A DNA stretch of 64,000 bases from Dehalococcoidia bacterium (GTDB lineage Bacteria; Chloroflexota; Dehalococcoidia; SpSt-223): NCBI GenBank assembly GCA_025054935.1, contig JANWZD010000001.1, positions 124,001 through 188,000 on the forward strand. Direction: 5' to 3'. A model generated the notes under the pieces. The model had not been told where the DNA came from. It made no database searches and saw nothing but the letters and a program-made list of their open reading frames with translations. Shown piece after piece: positions 27,106 through 36,467 of this stretch. Within the stretch, counting starts at the first letter, position 1; every line of letters starts with the position of its first letter. Made by a program: the position numbers and the translations under genes.

Positions 27106-29730
27106 ATGACCCCGGCGTACCGCCAGTACCTTGCGTTCAAGCGGCAGTATCCCGACTGCATCCTGTTTTTCCAGCTGGGCGACTTTTACGAGACCTTCGA
27201 CGATGATGCCAAGGTCGTCGCCTCGGTCTGCGATATCGTGTTGACCTCGCGCGGGTTTGGGCCGAGCGAGCGGCGCCCTCTTGCTGGGGTGCCAGTGCGG
27301 TCGGCAGAGGTGTATATCGCAAAGCTGATCGCGGCGGGCAAGAAAGTCGTTGTCGTCGACCAGGTAGAGCGGACCGGCGGGCCCGGGACGACGCTCCGGA
27401 ACGCTCAAGCTGCCGCAGCCCGGGCCGGGGCGGGGCCGGCGCCCAAAGGCCACAAAGCGCTGTTCGAACGGTATGTCTCTCGCGTTGTCACCCCGGGCAC
27501 GGCGCTCGACCCAGTGATGCTTGATGCCAAGGCGAATAACTACCTCGTCGCCTTGCTGTCTGAAGGAGGCTGGACCGGGATCGCGGCTGCGGACGTTTCC
27601 ACCGGAGAGTTTTTCTGCCTCCAGGTAGCGGAGGAGCTGGCAGCCGCCGAGCTGGAGCGCCTCTCGCCTGCCGAGATCATCCTGCCGCGCCAGACCCCTG
27701 CTCCGCAGACCCGGGCAGCGATCACCGAGCGCGATCCGTGGCAGTTCGATTTCGCGGTCGCTCGCGAGACGCTGTTCCGTCACTTCGACGTCGCGACGCT
27801 CGAGCCGTTCGGCTGCGCCGATCGTCCTCTCGCGGCGCGGGCGGCAGGCGCCCTGCTCGCCTATCTCGCCGAGATGGGAGGCAGCAGTCTCGGCCAGCTG
27901 ACCAGACTGGTCACCGTCAACCCCGAGCGGACCATGGTGCTCGACGCGCCGACGCGGCGCAATCTTGAACTGGCGCAGGGTGGCCGCTCTGGCGTCGGCT
28001 CGCTCGTGAGCGTGCTCGACCTGACGCGGACGGCGATGGGTGGCCGCCTTCTCCGCCGCTGGCTTCTTGCCCCTTTGCTCGACCGGGCCGCCGTCCACGC
28101 GCGGCAAGAGATCGTCGCCGCCCTCTACGAGAATGCGCTGCGGCGCGCCGACGTCATTGCCGCCCTTGCGCCCGTTGCCGATCTTGAGCGCCTCGCCCAG
28201 CGGATCGCGAGCGGGCATGCGGGGCCGCGGGAGGTCGTTGCGCTGCGCCGTTCGCTGGACGCCGTGCCCGCGCTTGCCGCGGCGCTCGCCGGCGACCCGC
28301 GCCTTGCGGTGCTGGCGGCTCGCCTCGACCCCTGCGATGCGATCCGCGAGCGGATTGCGCTCGCCCTCCGCGACGACCCTCCCGCTCAGCTTGACGAGGG
28401 CGGGGTGATTCGGCCGGGCTACTCCGCCGAACTCGACGAGCTCGTGGAGGCGAGTCGGGATGGCAAGGCGTATATCGCGACCCTAGAGCGTCGCGAACGG
28501 GAGCGCACGGGCATAGCCTCGCTCAAGGTCGGCTTCAATAAGGTGTTTGGCTACTACCTCGAAGTGAGCCACGCGAATGCCAGTCGTGTCCCTCCGGACT
28601 ACATTCGCAAGCAGACGTTAGTCGGCGCCGAGCGGTATATCACCCCGGAGATGAAAGAAGTCGAAGCGCGGGTGCTGCACGCGCAAGAGAAGATCATCGC
28701 CCTTGAGACCCAGCTCTATCGGGAACTGTGCCGCTTCATCAGCGAGCGCATCGACGAGGTGCGCGCGACTGCTGCTGCCGTTGCGGAACTCGATGTCTTC
28801 GCCGCGCTCGCCGAGGTGGCAGTGCGGCAGGGCTACTGCCGGCCGGTTCTCGATGAGAGCGACCGGATTGAGATCCGCGCCGGGCGGCACCCTGTCGTCG
28901 AGACGACGATCGGCGAGGGGCGCTTTGTTCCGAATGACGTGACCCTTTCCTGCGAGGATGCGCAGATTATCATCCTGACTGGGCCGAATATGGCCGGAAA
29001 ATCGGTCTTCCTCCGCCAAGTCGCGCTGATCGTGCTGCTCGCCCAGATCGGGTCGTTTGTTCCTGCGGCTGAGGCGCGGATTGGGATGGTCGACCGGATT
29101 TTCACGCGGGTCGGCGCGCAGGACGATCCGGCGGCCGGCCAGAGCACCTTTATGGTCGAAATGGCCGAGACGGCGAACATTCTCCATCACGCTACCCGCC
29201 GCTCGCTCATCATTCTCGATGAGGTCGGGCGCGGCACCTCGACCTATGACGGAATGGCCATCGCGCGCGCGATTGTCGAGTACCTGCACGACCATCCTCG
29301 CCTGGGGGCAAAGACTCTCTTCGCCACCCACTATCATGAACTGACGGCCCTCGAACGGTATCTCCCGCGCGTGCGCAACTACCGGATGGACGTGCTCGAA
29401 GAGGGCGACCGAGTGGTCTTCCTTCACCGCGTCGTGCCGGGCGGGGCGGACCGCTCGTATGGGCTCTACGTCGCGAAGATAGCCGGCGTCCCCCGTGCGG
29501 TTATCCAGCGCGCGGAAGAGATCCTGCGCGAGCTCGAGCAGAAGGCGGCGAGCGTGCCGTCTGCACGTCGGCCGAAAGGCAATGGCCAGCTTCCCCTCCT
29601 CCCGGTCGGAGGGTCGCTGCTCGAGGAGCTGGCGATGCTCGATGTCGACTCGATGACGCCCCTCGAAGCGATCACCCGGCTCTATGAGTTGCGGGAACGG
29701 GCTGCGATGGCGTTCCGGCTGGTCCGGTAG
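27106..29730 (+). CDS. mutS: DNA mismatch repair protein MutS
   Basis: 874-residue mismatch-recognition ATPase. From this start the sequence opens MTPAYRQYLAFKRQYPDCIL and the mismatch-binding F-x-E is in GDFYETF (F27-Y28-E29). The ATPase domain has Walker A GPNMAGKS (residues 626-633), FLRQVALIVLLAQIGSFVP, the signature STFMVEMAE, Walker B IILDEVGRGTSTYDG and the ATHYHELTAL H-loop. The C-terminal helix-turn-helix dimerisation end is present. Earlier in-frame starts at 27046 or 27058 add only a glycine-rich tail and lack ribosome sites; the promoter geometry favours 27106. No mutL is in the window. Confidence 0.96.
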   Translation: MTPAYRQYLAFKRQYPDCILFFQLGDFYETFDDDAKVVASVCDIVLTSRGFGPSERRPLAGVPVRSAEVYIAKLIAAGKKVVVVDQVERTGGPGTTLRNAQAAAARAGAGPAPKGHKALFERYVSRVVTPGTALDPVMLDAKANNYLVALLSEGGWTGIAAADVSTGEFFCLQVAEELAAAELERLSPAEIILPRQTPAPQTRAAITERDPWQFDFAVARETLFRHFDVATLEPFGCADRPLAARAAGALLAYLAEMGGSSLGQLTRLVTVNPERTMVLDAPTRRNLELAQGGRSGVGSLVSVLDLTRTAMGGRLLRRWLLAPLLDRAAVHARQEIVAALYENALRRADVIAALAPVADLERLAQRIASGHAGPREVVALRRSLDAVPALAAALAGDPRLAVLAARLDPCDAIRERIALALRDDPPAQLDEGGVIRPGYSAELDELVEASRDGKAYIATLERRERERTGIASLKVGFNKVFGYYLEVSHANASRVPPDYIRKQTLVGAERYITPEMKEVEARVLHAQEKIIALETQLYRELCRFISERIDEVRATAAAVAELDVFAALAEVAVRQGYCRPVLDESDRIEIRAGRHPVVETTIGEGRFVPNDVTLSCEDAQIIILTGPNMAGKSVFLRQVALIVLLAQIGSFVPAAEARIGMVDRIFTRVGAQDDPAAGQSTFMVEMAETANILHHATRRSLIILDEVGRGTSTYDGMAIARAIVEYLHDHPRLGAKTLFATHYHELTALERYLPRVRNYRMDVLEEGDRVVFLHRVVPGGADRSYGLYVAKIAGVPRAVIQRAEEILRELEQKAASVPSARRPKGNGQLPLLPVGGSLLEELAMLDVDSMTPLEAITRLYELRERAAMAFRLVR

Positions 29731-29790
29731 CCGTGGTGCCCCTTCTCCCGCGTTGCGTTGTGGAATACTTTCTCCGGTGATGAGCTTGCG

Positions 29791-30636
29791 ATGAGGCCGC
29801 TTGCGTTTCTGCTTCTCCTTATGGCGCTCACAAGTTCCGGCTGCGCCGATTGGCCCGTGCGTCTCTTCGGCACGAACCTGCGAACAGTCGACTGGGAGCG
29901 GGCGCTCAATGGCGATCCGAATTTGATCTCGGCTCCGATGCCGAATTTCAGCGGGATCAGCGGCCGCTTCATCGAGACCAAAGACGGCGCCGTGCAGGGG
30001 TTTGTCCAGACGCGCTATGTCACCTACGGCGATATCTCCGGCGATGGCCGAGAAGAAGCGTTCCTCCCCGTTGTCCGAGAAGGACCGGTCGGGGTGACGG
30101 GGATCTTGGTCTACCGGCCGAGCGACCGTGGCCCGATTTTCGTCGGCGGGATTGGCGGTATCGCAATGCGCTACGAGGTGCGCGATGGCGCGCTCTGGGT
30201 CGCTTCCGCTGCACGCGTCGGCTGGGAGCATCCCTGCTGTCCGAGCGGGCAGCTCGAGCGGGTGTACCGAGTCGAGAATGGCGGACTGAAGCTGCTGAGC
30301 GAGACCGTCACCCCGCGCGACCAGGCGCGCCTCCCCACCGTGCTGCGCTATTACCAGCTCGTCGGCGAGCGCAAGCTGGATGACGCCTACCAGCTGCTCT
30401 CGCCCGGTTTTCGCGAGCGGCAGCCGCGCGCGGCGTGGGAAGAGGCGGTCCGACGTCAAGACATCGTTTCGATTACGGCGCGTGACGAGCCTGACGGCCG
30501 GGTGGCCGTGGAAATGACCGAGAGTGATCCCGCCGAGCCGCGGACTCGCCAGTCGACTGTCGTCTGGGCGCTCATCTGGAGCCCGGCGGCCAAGCAGTGG
30601 CTGCTCGACCGCGCTGAGGTCCGCGATGCGAGGTGA
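29791..30636 (+). CDS. lipoprotein of unknown function
   Basis: 281 residues. The signal peptide MRPLAFLLLLMALTSSGCAD has a lipobox (TSSGC) that puts the mature N-terminus at Cys18. The body is beta-rich with an FG-GAP-like run (YVTYGDISGDGREEAFLPVV) and a possible lipocalin- or NTF2-like C-terminal half (YYQLVGERKLDDAYQLLSPG... followed by LIWSPAAKQWLLDRAEV), where polypeptide binding could occur. Function unknown. Earlier in-frame start at 29758 would only add eleven residues before the signal peptide. Sits 60 bp after mutS. Confidence 0.6.
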   Translation: MRPLAFLLLLMALTSSGCADWPVRLFGTNLRTVDWERALNGDPNLISAPMPNFSGISGRFIETKDGAVQGFVQTRYVTYGDISGDGREEAFLPVVREGPVGVTGILVYRPSDRGPIFVGGIGGIAMRYEVRDGALWVASAARVGWEHPCCPSGQLERVYRVENGGLKLLSETVTPRDQARLPTVLRYYQLVGERKLDDAYQLLSPGFRERQPRAAWEEAVRRQDIVSITARDEPDGRVAVEMTESDPAEPRTRQSTVVWALIWSPAAKQWLLDRAEVRDAR

Positions 30637-30871
30637 GGCTGGAGCAGCCGCTCAGTTCGGGACCAGAGCGCGGACCTAATTCCAGGCGCAACGGGCGGCT
30701 CCGCGGCCGAACGCAAGCGGGGAAAGAGAAGGTCAGCGCGGAGCGGTTTTCACGTGCTCCTCTCGCCTTGGCGCCAGCCCGTCGCGCGTTCTCGTCGGCT
30801 GGCGAGGTGCCGGGCCTCCCCTTCGGCGCACCGTGCCGGGCTTGGCTGGGAACGCGCTCCGAACCCCAGGG

Positions 30872-31954
30872 TCACGCTGTAGCGAACTCGTTCCGCAGCG
30901 CCCGCGCTGCCAGCGCAAGGGCCGAGATCTTCCGGAATGCCTGCGCGCGCGGAAGAAACCACATGCCGCAGTCCGGCGCAAGCCGCAGCCGCTCAGGGGG
31001 GACGACCTCAAGCGCGGCGCGGGCGCGTGCGAGGATGTGGTCGACCGTTTCGACGGGGGCATCGGGAGCATTGTTGAGGAGACCGAGGATGACGGCCTTG
31101 CGGCCGCAATGGACGAGGACGTCCGGCTGATGGCCCGGCTGCTCATATTCAAGGCTGATCTCATCGGCCCGCGAGGCGGCAATCAGCGCAATCGCCTCGG
31201 CGTACCTCGGATTGACCCGTTTTGCCGTCGTGGTGCGGGCGTAGCCGTAACAGAGATGGACCGCCGTGCGGGCGGTCACGCCGTGGAGGGCGCGATCGAT
31301 CGCTTCGGTAGCGGCGTCGCGGACGAGCGAGAGACTGAAGTGCACCTCGGGTTCGTCGAGCTGAATGATGTCGGCGCCGGCGGCCTCGAGCGCCTTGATC
31401 TCGCGGTTCAGCGCATCGGCGAGCGCCAAGATCAGCCGCGTGAGGTCGCCGTACCACTGGTCGGAGAGGCGCAGGGCGAGGGTGGCGGGGCCGGCGATGG
31501 TTGCTTTCGTCAGCCGCCGGGTCGAACGGCGAAGAAACCGCAGGTCATCGACGGATATCGGTCCTGCCCACGCAATAGGGCCGACGACCGTTGGTCCCAA
31601 GCTGGGAAAGAGCGCGGTGCGCGCCGTTGGGGCGCGACGCTCGACAAAGCCGGCGATATCGCTTGCTGCTCCTGAGGTACGAGGACCCCAGCGCGTAGTA
31701 TCGATGCCGTGCAGCCGGAAGAAGTAGGCCGTGAACGACTGGCGACGCTGTTCGCCGTCCGTGATCACGGCGAGCCCGGCGCGCTCCTGGTCGCGGATCG
31801 CCAAGAGCGCAGCATCCGTCTTCGCCTGGTCGAGAAACTCCTCCGGAACGCGCCACCACGGCTCATCAAGCGCGTAGGCTCGTTCATGGTCGGCCAGCCA
31901 CTGTGGCTTGGCGTAGGAGCCGACAAGCTGGGCGGTCAGCGCGAGATCGGCCAT
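30872..31954 (-). CDS. cobalamin-independent methionine synthase (MetE C-domain)-like methyltransferase
   Basis: 360-residue TIM-barrel protein of the MetE C-terminal (UROD/MetE-like) superfamily. Zinc ligands of MetE are matched: HLC (His-x-Cys in AVHLCYGY), Glu in EISLEYE and Cys in APDCGMWFL. LDEPEVHF and ITDGEQRRQSF are further family landmarks. It lacks the N-terminal half of MetE, as in archaeal-type or corrinoid-linked forms, so the methyl donor may differ from methyl-tetrahydropteroyl-triglutamate. The start overlaps the MFS gene by 19 bp on the same strand. Confidence 0.8.
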   Translation of the reverse strand: MADLALTAQLVGSYAKPQWLADHERAYALDEPWWRVPEEFLDQAKTDAALLAIRDQERAGLAVITDGEQRRQSFTAYFFRLHGIDTTRWGPRTSGAASDIAGFVERRAPTARTALFPSLGPTVVGPIAWAGPISVDDLRFLRRSTRRLTKATIAGPATLALRLSDQWYGDLTRLILALADALNREIKALEAAGADIIQLDEPEVHFSLSLVRDAATEAIDRALHGVTARTAVHLCYGYARTTTAKRVNPRYAEAIALIAASRADEISLEYEQPGHQPDVLVHCGRKAVILGLLNNAPDAPVETVDHILARARAALEVVPPERLRLAPDCGMWFLPRAQAFRKISALALAARALRNEFATA

Positions 31955-33129
31955 GGACGCTCTCCTCTCGAGCGCTCGAGCAGGGCGACTGGGACGGCAA
32001 GGAGCGCAATGAGAGCGCCCGTTGCAAAGGGAACGGGAGAGAGAACGCCAGCGCGCTCGCTCAGCAGCCCGGCGCTTGCTGCCCCGACGACAGCGCCTGC
32101 CGAGTACACGGCGTAGAAGATGCCGAAGGCGGCGCCGCGCTCCGCTGAGCGGGCGCCATCAGCGACGAGGGCAGCTGCAGCGGGGAAGAGCAGAGAGAAT
32201 CCGAGCCCGAAGACTGCCATCCCGACATAGACGCCGGGGAGCGAGTCGACGGCGGCGAGCAGGGCCATCGCTGCCGCGACGCCGAACAGGCCGGCCGCGA
32301 TCGGGCGGCCGCGTCCCGCGCGATCGGCCAGCCGCGCTGCCGGTCCGGCAAGGCCGAGAAGCGCGACCAGCGCATAGACGCTGAAGGCGGTGCCGCTTGC
32401 GCGGGCGGGCTCGCCGCGGGCATCGAGCACGATCGGCAGCAGGGTGACGATCATCCCAAGCGCGACGGTTAGCGCGAAGACAGCGGTAAACGCGATCGCG
32501 AGTGGCCGCCGGCGCAGCAGACCGGCCAGGGAGCGGAGCGGGCCCTCTTCCGGGGCGGTCAAGGGACGTTCGCGCACGACGAGAGCGACAACGACCGCCG
32601 TTGTGAGCAGAAGGGCGGCGACGCTGAGGAAGACGGCAGGCGCGCCGAACCGTTCCCGCGCGATGCCGGCGAGCGCGGGTCCGATCACGGCGGCGACCGC
32701 GATCAGCGCGGCGGCCGAACCGAAGGTGCGGGCGCGCGCTTCTGGGCGCGCATTATCGCCGAGGAGGGCGAACGCGCCGGGGGAGAGCACCGCGGCGGCA
32801 AGACCGTGGATCACGCGCACCGCGACCAATTGCTCGGCGGTTTGGACGAGCGTGTAGAGAATGAGGGCGCCTGCCGCCGCAACGAGACTGAGAAGCAGCG
32901 CCGGCTTGCGGCCCCAGCGGTCGAGCAGAGGGCCAGCCGCGACATTGCCGAAGAGGTTGGCGAAGGAGTAGGCGCCGACCGTCGCACCGACCAGCGCCGG
33001 GCTTGCGCCGAGTTGGCGAGCATAAGGCGCAACGACGGGAAACTGACTGAACAGGTCGAGGAAGGCGACGAACGCAATTCCGCGCGCTGTCCAGACGGCA
33101 CCCTGGCTTCCGGTCTCACCTGAGCCCAT
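31936..33129 (-). CDS. MFS transporter
   Basis: 397-residue, 12-helix major facilitator protein. The A-motif GPLLDRWGRKPALLL is in loop 2-3 and a second copy-like GPAARLADRAGRGRP is in the later loop. The pattern is that of drug/metabolite efflux carriers. Start ATG 33129 is preceded by GGGGAGGAG; the longer frame to 33348 overlaps the divergent MaoC-like gene and is rejected. It is the first gene of a unit with the MetE-like protein; perhaps the two act on the same sulfur or methylated compound (inference). Confidence 0.85.
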   Translation of the reverse strand: MGSGETGSQGAVWTARGIAFVAFLDLFSQFPVVAPYARQLGASPALVGATVGAYSFANLFGNVAAGPLLDRWGRKPALLLSLVAAAGALILYTLVQTAEQLVAVRVIHGLAAAVLSPGAFALLGDNARPEARARTFGSAAALIAVAAVIGPALAGIARERFGAPAVFLSVAALLLTTAVVVALVVRERPLTAPEEGPLRSLAGLLRRRPLAIAFTAVFALTVALGMIVTLLPIVLDARGEPARASGTAFSVYALVALLGLAGPAARLADRAGRGRPIAAGLFGVAAAMALLAAVDSLPGVYVGMAVFGLGFSLLFPAAAALVADGARSAERGAAFGIFYAVYSAGAVVGAASAGLLSERAGVLSPVPFATGALIALLAVPVALLERSRGERPWPISR

Positions 33130-33219
33130 CACTCCTCCCCGGTGTCGTGTCCTATACTGTGCGGCGCATCGACCGAGGCGCTGAGATGATAGCGTAGACC
33201 TGCTGCGGTGAGGTGAACG

Positions 33220-33648
33220 ATGGCGACTGGGCCACGCTGGGAAGACCTCGTTGAGGGAGAGGAGCTTCCGCCTCTTGTCAAACCCGCTCTGACCACCCAG
33301 CAACTCGTCATGTTCGCCGGCGCGTCGTACGACTTTTACCAGATCCACTACGACAAGGACTTCGCGTTAGCGAACGGTCTGCCAAACGTTATCGCCCACG
33401 GCCTGCTGAAGATGGCCTTCTTAGGCCAGTTCCTCACCGATTGGATCGGCCCGAACGGAATGATCCGCAAGCTTGGGTGCCAGTATCGCGGAATGGACTT
33501 TCCCGGCGATGTGCTGACGGTGCGCGGCGTGGTCGTGCGCAAGTACGAAGAGAATGGGGAGCGGTTGGTCGACCTTGAGATCTGGACCGAGAACCAGCGC
33601 GGAGAAAAGACGACCCCCGGCAGGGCGACGGTCGTGCTCGCGGACTGA
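33220..33648 (+). CDS. MaoC-like hot-dog dehydratase
   Basis: 142-residue hot-dog fold protein. YDFYQIHYDKDFALANGLPN followed by VIAHGLLKMAFLGQFL matches the hydratase motif (catalytic Asp and His in the D-x4-H pattern). It would hydrate or dehydrate an enoyl-CoA or related thioester. ATG preceded by GAGGTG. Divergent from the MFS gene. Followed after 75 bp by an amidohydrolase. Confidence 0.82.
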   Translation: MATGPRWEDLVEGEELPPLVKPALTTQQLVMFAGASYDFYQIHYDKDFALANGLPNVIAHGLLKMAFLGQFLTDWIGPNGMIRKLGCQYRGMDFPGDVLTVRGVVVRKYEENGERLVDLEIWTENQRGEKTTPGRATVVLAD

Positions 33649-33723
33649 CCGTCTCCCGCGCGGGGCGGGGACGAGCTGATGCCGCTTCGCTCCGCTCTCT
33701 GTGAATGCTGCTTGTGACCGCCG

Positions 33724-34560
33724 GTGCTCTGCGACGCCCACACCCACATCTTTCCTCCCGCGATTGTCGCCGCGCCGGACGCGGTGGATGACCCGTACTT
33801 CCGTGAACTCTATGCCGCGCCCCGGCCCCGGCTTGCCGACGGACCGGCGCTCCTGCGCCTGATGGATCAGGCCGAGGTCGCGCAGGCGGTTATTGTCGGC
33901 TGGGGCTGGCGCGACCTCGAGCAGTGTCGGCGGGGGAACGACTACCTCCTCGAAGAGGCGGCGCGGCAGCCACGCCGCTTTATTCCGTTTGTGACGGTGC
34001 CGCCCCTCGCTGGCGAGGCGGCGCTGCGTGAGATCGAGCGGGCAGCGGCGGGGGGCGCCCGCGGCATCGGAGAGTTGATGCCCGACGGGCAAGGCGTGCG
34101 GCCGGATGATGCCGCCATGGACGCAGTCGTCGCTGTCGCTGCCCGCCTCGGCCTGCCGGTCTTGATCCATGCCAGCGAGCCGGTGGGACATCGCTATCCC
34201 GGGAAGGGAACATGCACGCCCGAGCGAGTGCTCCCGCTCATCGAGCGCCATCCGCGCGCCCGCTTCATCCTCGCGCACGCGGGAGGCGGCCTGCCGTTCT
34301 ATCACCTGATGCCCGAGGTCGCCGAGGCGACGCGCAATGTGTGGTACGATACGGCGGCGGCACCGCTCCTCTATCGCCCTGTGCTTTATCGCCGGCTGGT
34401 CGATCTGGTCGGCCTCGACCGCGTGCTGTTCGCCAGTGATGCGCCGCTCATCGGGCTGCGACGCCCGCTTGCGCACTTCGCTGCGGCGCCGCTGACGGAA
34501 GAGGAACGCGCCGCGATCGGCGGCGGCAACCTCGCCACCCTGCTTGGAGCGCTGCCATGA
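33724..34560 (+). CDS. metal-dependent amidohydrolase (TIM barrel)
   Basis: 278-residue amidohydrolase-superfamily protein of the ACMSD/2-amino-3-carboxymuconate decarboxylase-like group (amidohydro-rel). LCDAHTHIF at the N-terminus gives the first two metal histidines, LIHASEP and FILAHAGGGLPF the next, and VLFASDAPLIG the final Asp. Likely acts on ring-cleavage products or cyclic amides. GTG start at 33724, no strong ribosome site. Its stop overlaps the ThpR gene by 4 bp. Confidence 0.78.
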   Translation: MLCDAHTHIFPPAIVAAPDAVDDPYFRELYAAPRPRLADGPALLRLMDQAEVAQAVIVGWGWRDLEQCRRGNDYLLEEAARQPRRFIPFVTVPPLAGEAALREIERAAAGGARGIGELMPDGQGVRPDDAAMDAVVAVAARLGLPVLIHASEPVGHRYPGKGTCTPERVLPLIERHPRARFILAHAGGGLPFYHLMPEVAEATRNVWYDTAAAPLLYRPVLYRRLVDLVGLDRVLFASDAPLIGLRRPLAHFAAAPLTEEERAAIGGGNLATLLGALP

Positions 34561-35165
34561 GCCTTCTCGACCCGAACGAAGAGGGACCAATTCGGGCGTT
34601 TGTCGGCGTGCCCGTGCCGGCAGCAGTCCAAGAGCAGCTGACGGCGATTCAGCGGACGATCGCGAAGACGAGCGGCCGCGTCGTCAAGTGGGTTGCGCCG
34701 GAGACAATGCACTTGACGCTGGAGTTTTTGGGGGAAGTTCCTCGCTGGGTGCTCGAGGATATTCCGCCGGTTCTCGATGAGGCGCTCGCTCAGGCGGTCG
34801 CGCCCACTCTCGCCACCGCCTCGATCGGCGCGTTTCCCAATTGGCGCCGCCCCACTGTCCTCTGGGTTGGCCTCGAAGGCGACGTCCGGCAGTTGCAGGC
34901 GCTGCGCAACCGGGTCGCGAGTGCGCTCCGCACTTTCGGCTTTGCCGCTGACCCGAGACCGTTTCACCCGCACCTGACTATCGGCCGGCTTCGCCCAAAA
35001 GCCGACCCGCTGCTCGTCGAGAAACTGGTCTCGACCGCGCCGAACGTCCGCGTCACGCGGACGCAGTTCACCCTTGAGCGGGTCGTGCTCTACCGCAGCA
35101 TTCTCCTTCCCGAAGGGCCGCGCCACATCGAACTGCGGAGCTGGCCGCTCGCTTCTCCCTCCTGA
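34557..35165 (+). CDS. thpR: RNA 2',3'-cyclic phosphodiesterase (2'-5' RNA ligase-like)
   Basis: 202 residues of the 2H phosphoesterase superfamily. The two H-x-T motifs are MHLTLEFLG and HPHLTIGRL, one in each half, as required for the active site. Hydrolyses 2',3'-cyclic phosphates on RNA ends. ATG overlaps the amidohydrolase stop (ATGA), so it is cotranscribed, but the pairing has no clear functional logic. Confidence 0.9.
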   Translation: MSLLDPNEEGPIRAFVGVPVPAAVQEQLTAIQRTIAKTSGRVVKWVAPETMHLTLEFLGEVPRWVLEDIPPVLDEALAQAVAPTLATASIGAFPNWRRPTVLWVGLEGDVRQLQALRNRVASALRTFGFAADPRPFHPHLTIGRLRPKADPLLVEKLVSTAPNVRVTRTQFTLERVVLYRSILLPEGPRHIELRSWPLASPS

Positions 35166-35276
35166 CTGCCTGCTCGTCTGTCGACCGCCACGAGCTGCCT
35201 CTCTGCTGCGTCCTCAAAGAGCGCTTGGTACGATAGCGCCGTTCAATGGGGTGAGGGACAAGCGAAGGAGCTGACC

Positions 35277-36365
35277 ATGCAAATTACCGCTGCCGTCCTG
35301 CGGGCGCCGGGCGCCCCGCTCAACCTCGAAGCGATCGACCTTGACGAGCCGCGCGATGACGAAGTGGTCGTCCGCATCGTCAGCAGCGGCATCTGTCACA
35401 CCGACCTGAGCGCCATGGCAGGAGGGGTGCGCTCGCGCTACCCGATCGTTCTTGGGCACGAAGGGGCAGGGATTGTCGAGCGTGTTGGGGCAGGGGTCCG
35501 TTCGCTCGTCCCGGGGGACCATGTCGTGCTGTCGTTCGACTATTGCGGCGTCTGCGACCGCTGCCGGGCCGGCGCGCCGTGTTACTGCCGCGAGTTCACG
35601 CTGCGCAATTTCAGCGGGAGCCGCCCCGACGGGTCGAGTGCGCTCTCTCGCGGGGGAGAGCGTGTCTTCGGCCACTATTTCGGCCAGTCATCGTTCGCAA
35701 CCTATGCGCTCGCTCGGGAGACCAATGCGATCAAGGTGCGGCGCGATGTGCCGCTTGAGGCGCTCGGCCCGCTCGGCTGCGGCGTCCAGACGGGGGCGGG
35801 TGCGGTGCTCAATACCTTTCGAGCGCGGCCCGGCTCGGCCTTAGCCGTCTTCGGGACGGGCTCGGTCGGCTTGAGTGCGGTGATCGCCGGCGTTCTCGCC
35901 GGCTGCACCGTGATCGTCGGCGTCGATATCCTCCCCGAGCGGCTGGAGGTGGCGCGCGCACTGGGGGCGACCCACGTTTTCGACGGCCGCGACCCCGACC
36001 TCGTGGAGAAGATCATCGCCACCACCGGCCGCGGGGTCGACTTTGCCTTCGACACGACCGGCGTCGCGCTCGAGGCGGCGGCGCGCTCGCTCGACGAGCT
36101 CGGTGTTCTGGGGCTTGTCGGCGGCGTCCGCGGCGGTCGGCTCGACCTTCCCTTCGAAACGCTGCGGCGCGGCCGCTCGATCCGGACCATCATTGAAGGC
36201 GACAGCGTGCCGAGCCAGTTCATCCCGACGCTGGTCGACCTGTGGGCGCAAGGACGCTTTCCGTTCGACCGGCTGGTGACCTATTACTCCTTTGACCAGA
36301 TCAACGAAGCGGCGCGCGACTCCGAGCACGGCCGCGCGATCAAGCCCGTGCTTCGCTTCGCCTAG
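35277..36365 (+). CDS. zinc-dependent aryl/benzyl alcohol dehydrogenase-like protein
   Basis: 362-residue medium-chain dehydrogenase. Catalytic zinc ligands Cys40 (SSGICHTDL), His61 (GHEGAG) and Cys168 (LGCGVQTG), and structural zinc cysteines C90-x2-C93-x2-C96-x7-C104, are all present. The NAD site reads AVFGTGSVGLSAVIAG and GVDILPERLEVA (Asp selects NAD). HYFGQSSFATYALA is typical of XylB-like aryl-alcohol dehydrogenases. ATG with GAAGGAG upstream. Suggests oxidation of aromatic alcohols. Confidence 0.88.
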   Translation: MQITAAVLRAPGAPLNLEAIDLDEPRDDEVVVRIVSSGICHTDLSAMAGGVRSRYPIVLGHEGAGIVERVGAGVRSLVPGDHVVLSFDYCGVCDRCRAGAPCYCREFTLRNFSGSRPDGSSALSRGGERVFGHYFGQSSFATYALARETNAIKVRRDVPLEALGPLGCGVQTGAGAVLNTFRARPGSALAVFGTGSVGLSAVIAGVLAGCTVIVGVDILPERLEVARALGATHVFDGRDPDLVEKIIATTGRGVDFAFDTTGVALEAAARSLDELGVLGLVGGVRGGRLDLPFETLRRGRSIRTIIEGDSVPSQFIPTLVDLWAQGRFPFDRLVTYYSFDQINEAARDSEHGRAIKPVLRFA

Positions 36366-36467
36366 CAGGCAGGTACGCATTGCTGCGCTGCCCACTGCGC
36401 CTTCCGCTGACGAGGGCGGTCTCGCGCTCGGAGGGCGTTCGTAACATTGGAGACCGAGGAGCGCCTG

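Noticed and set aside
28618-30459. 613-codon reverse frame opposite mutS and the lipoprotein gene
   Set aside because: Spans two real genes antisense; low-complexity charged product, no family motif.
31967-31980. CTCGAGCGCTCGAG, a 14-bp palindrome
   Set aside because: Lies within the MFS coding sequence in ordinary codons (Leu-Glu-Arg-Ser-Arg), so no operator role is needed.
31936-33348. Longer form of the MFS gene starting at 33348
   Set aside because: It would overlap the divergent MaoC-like gene, and the GGGGAGGAG site is before 33129.
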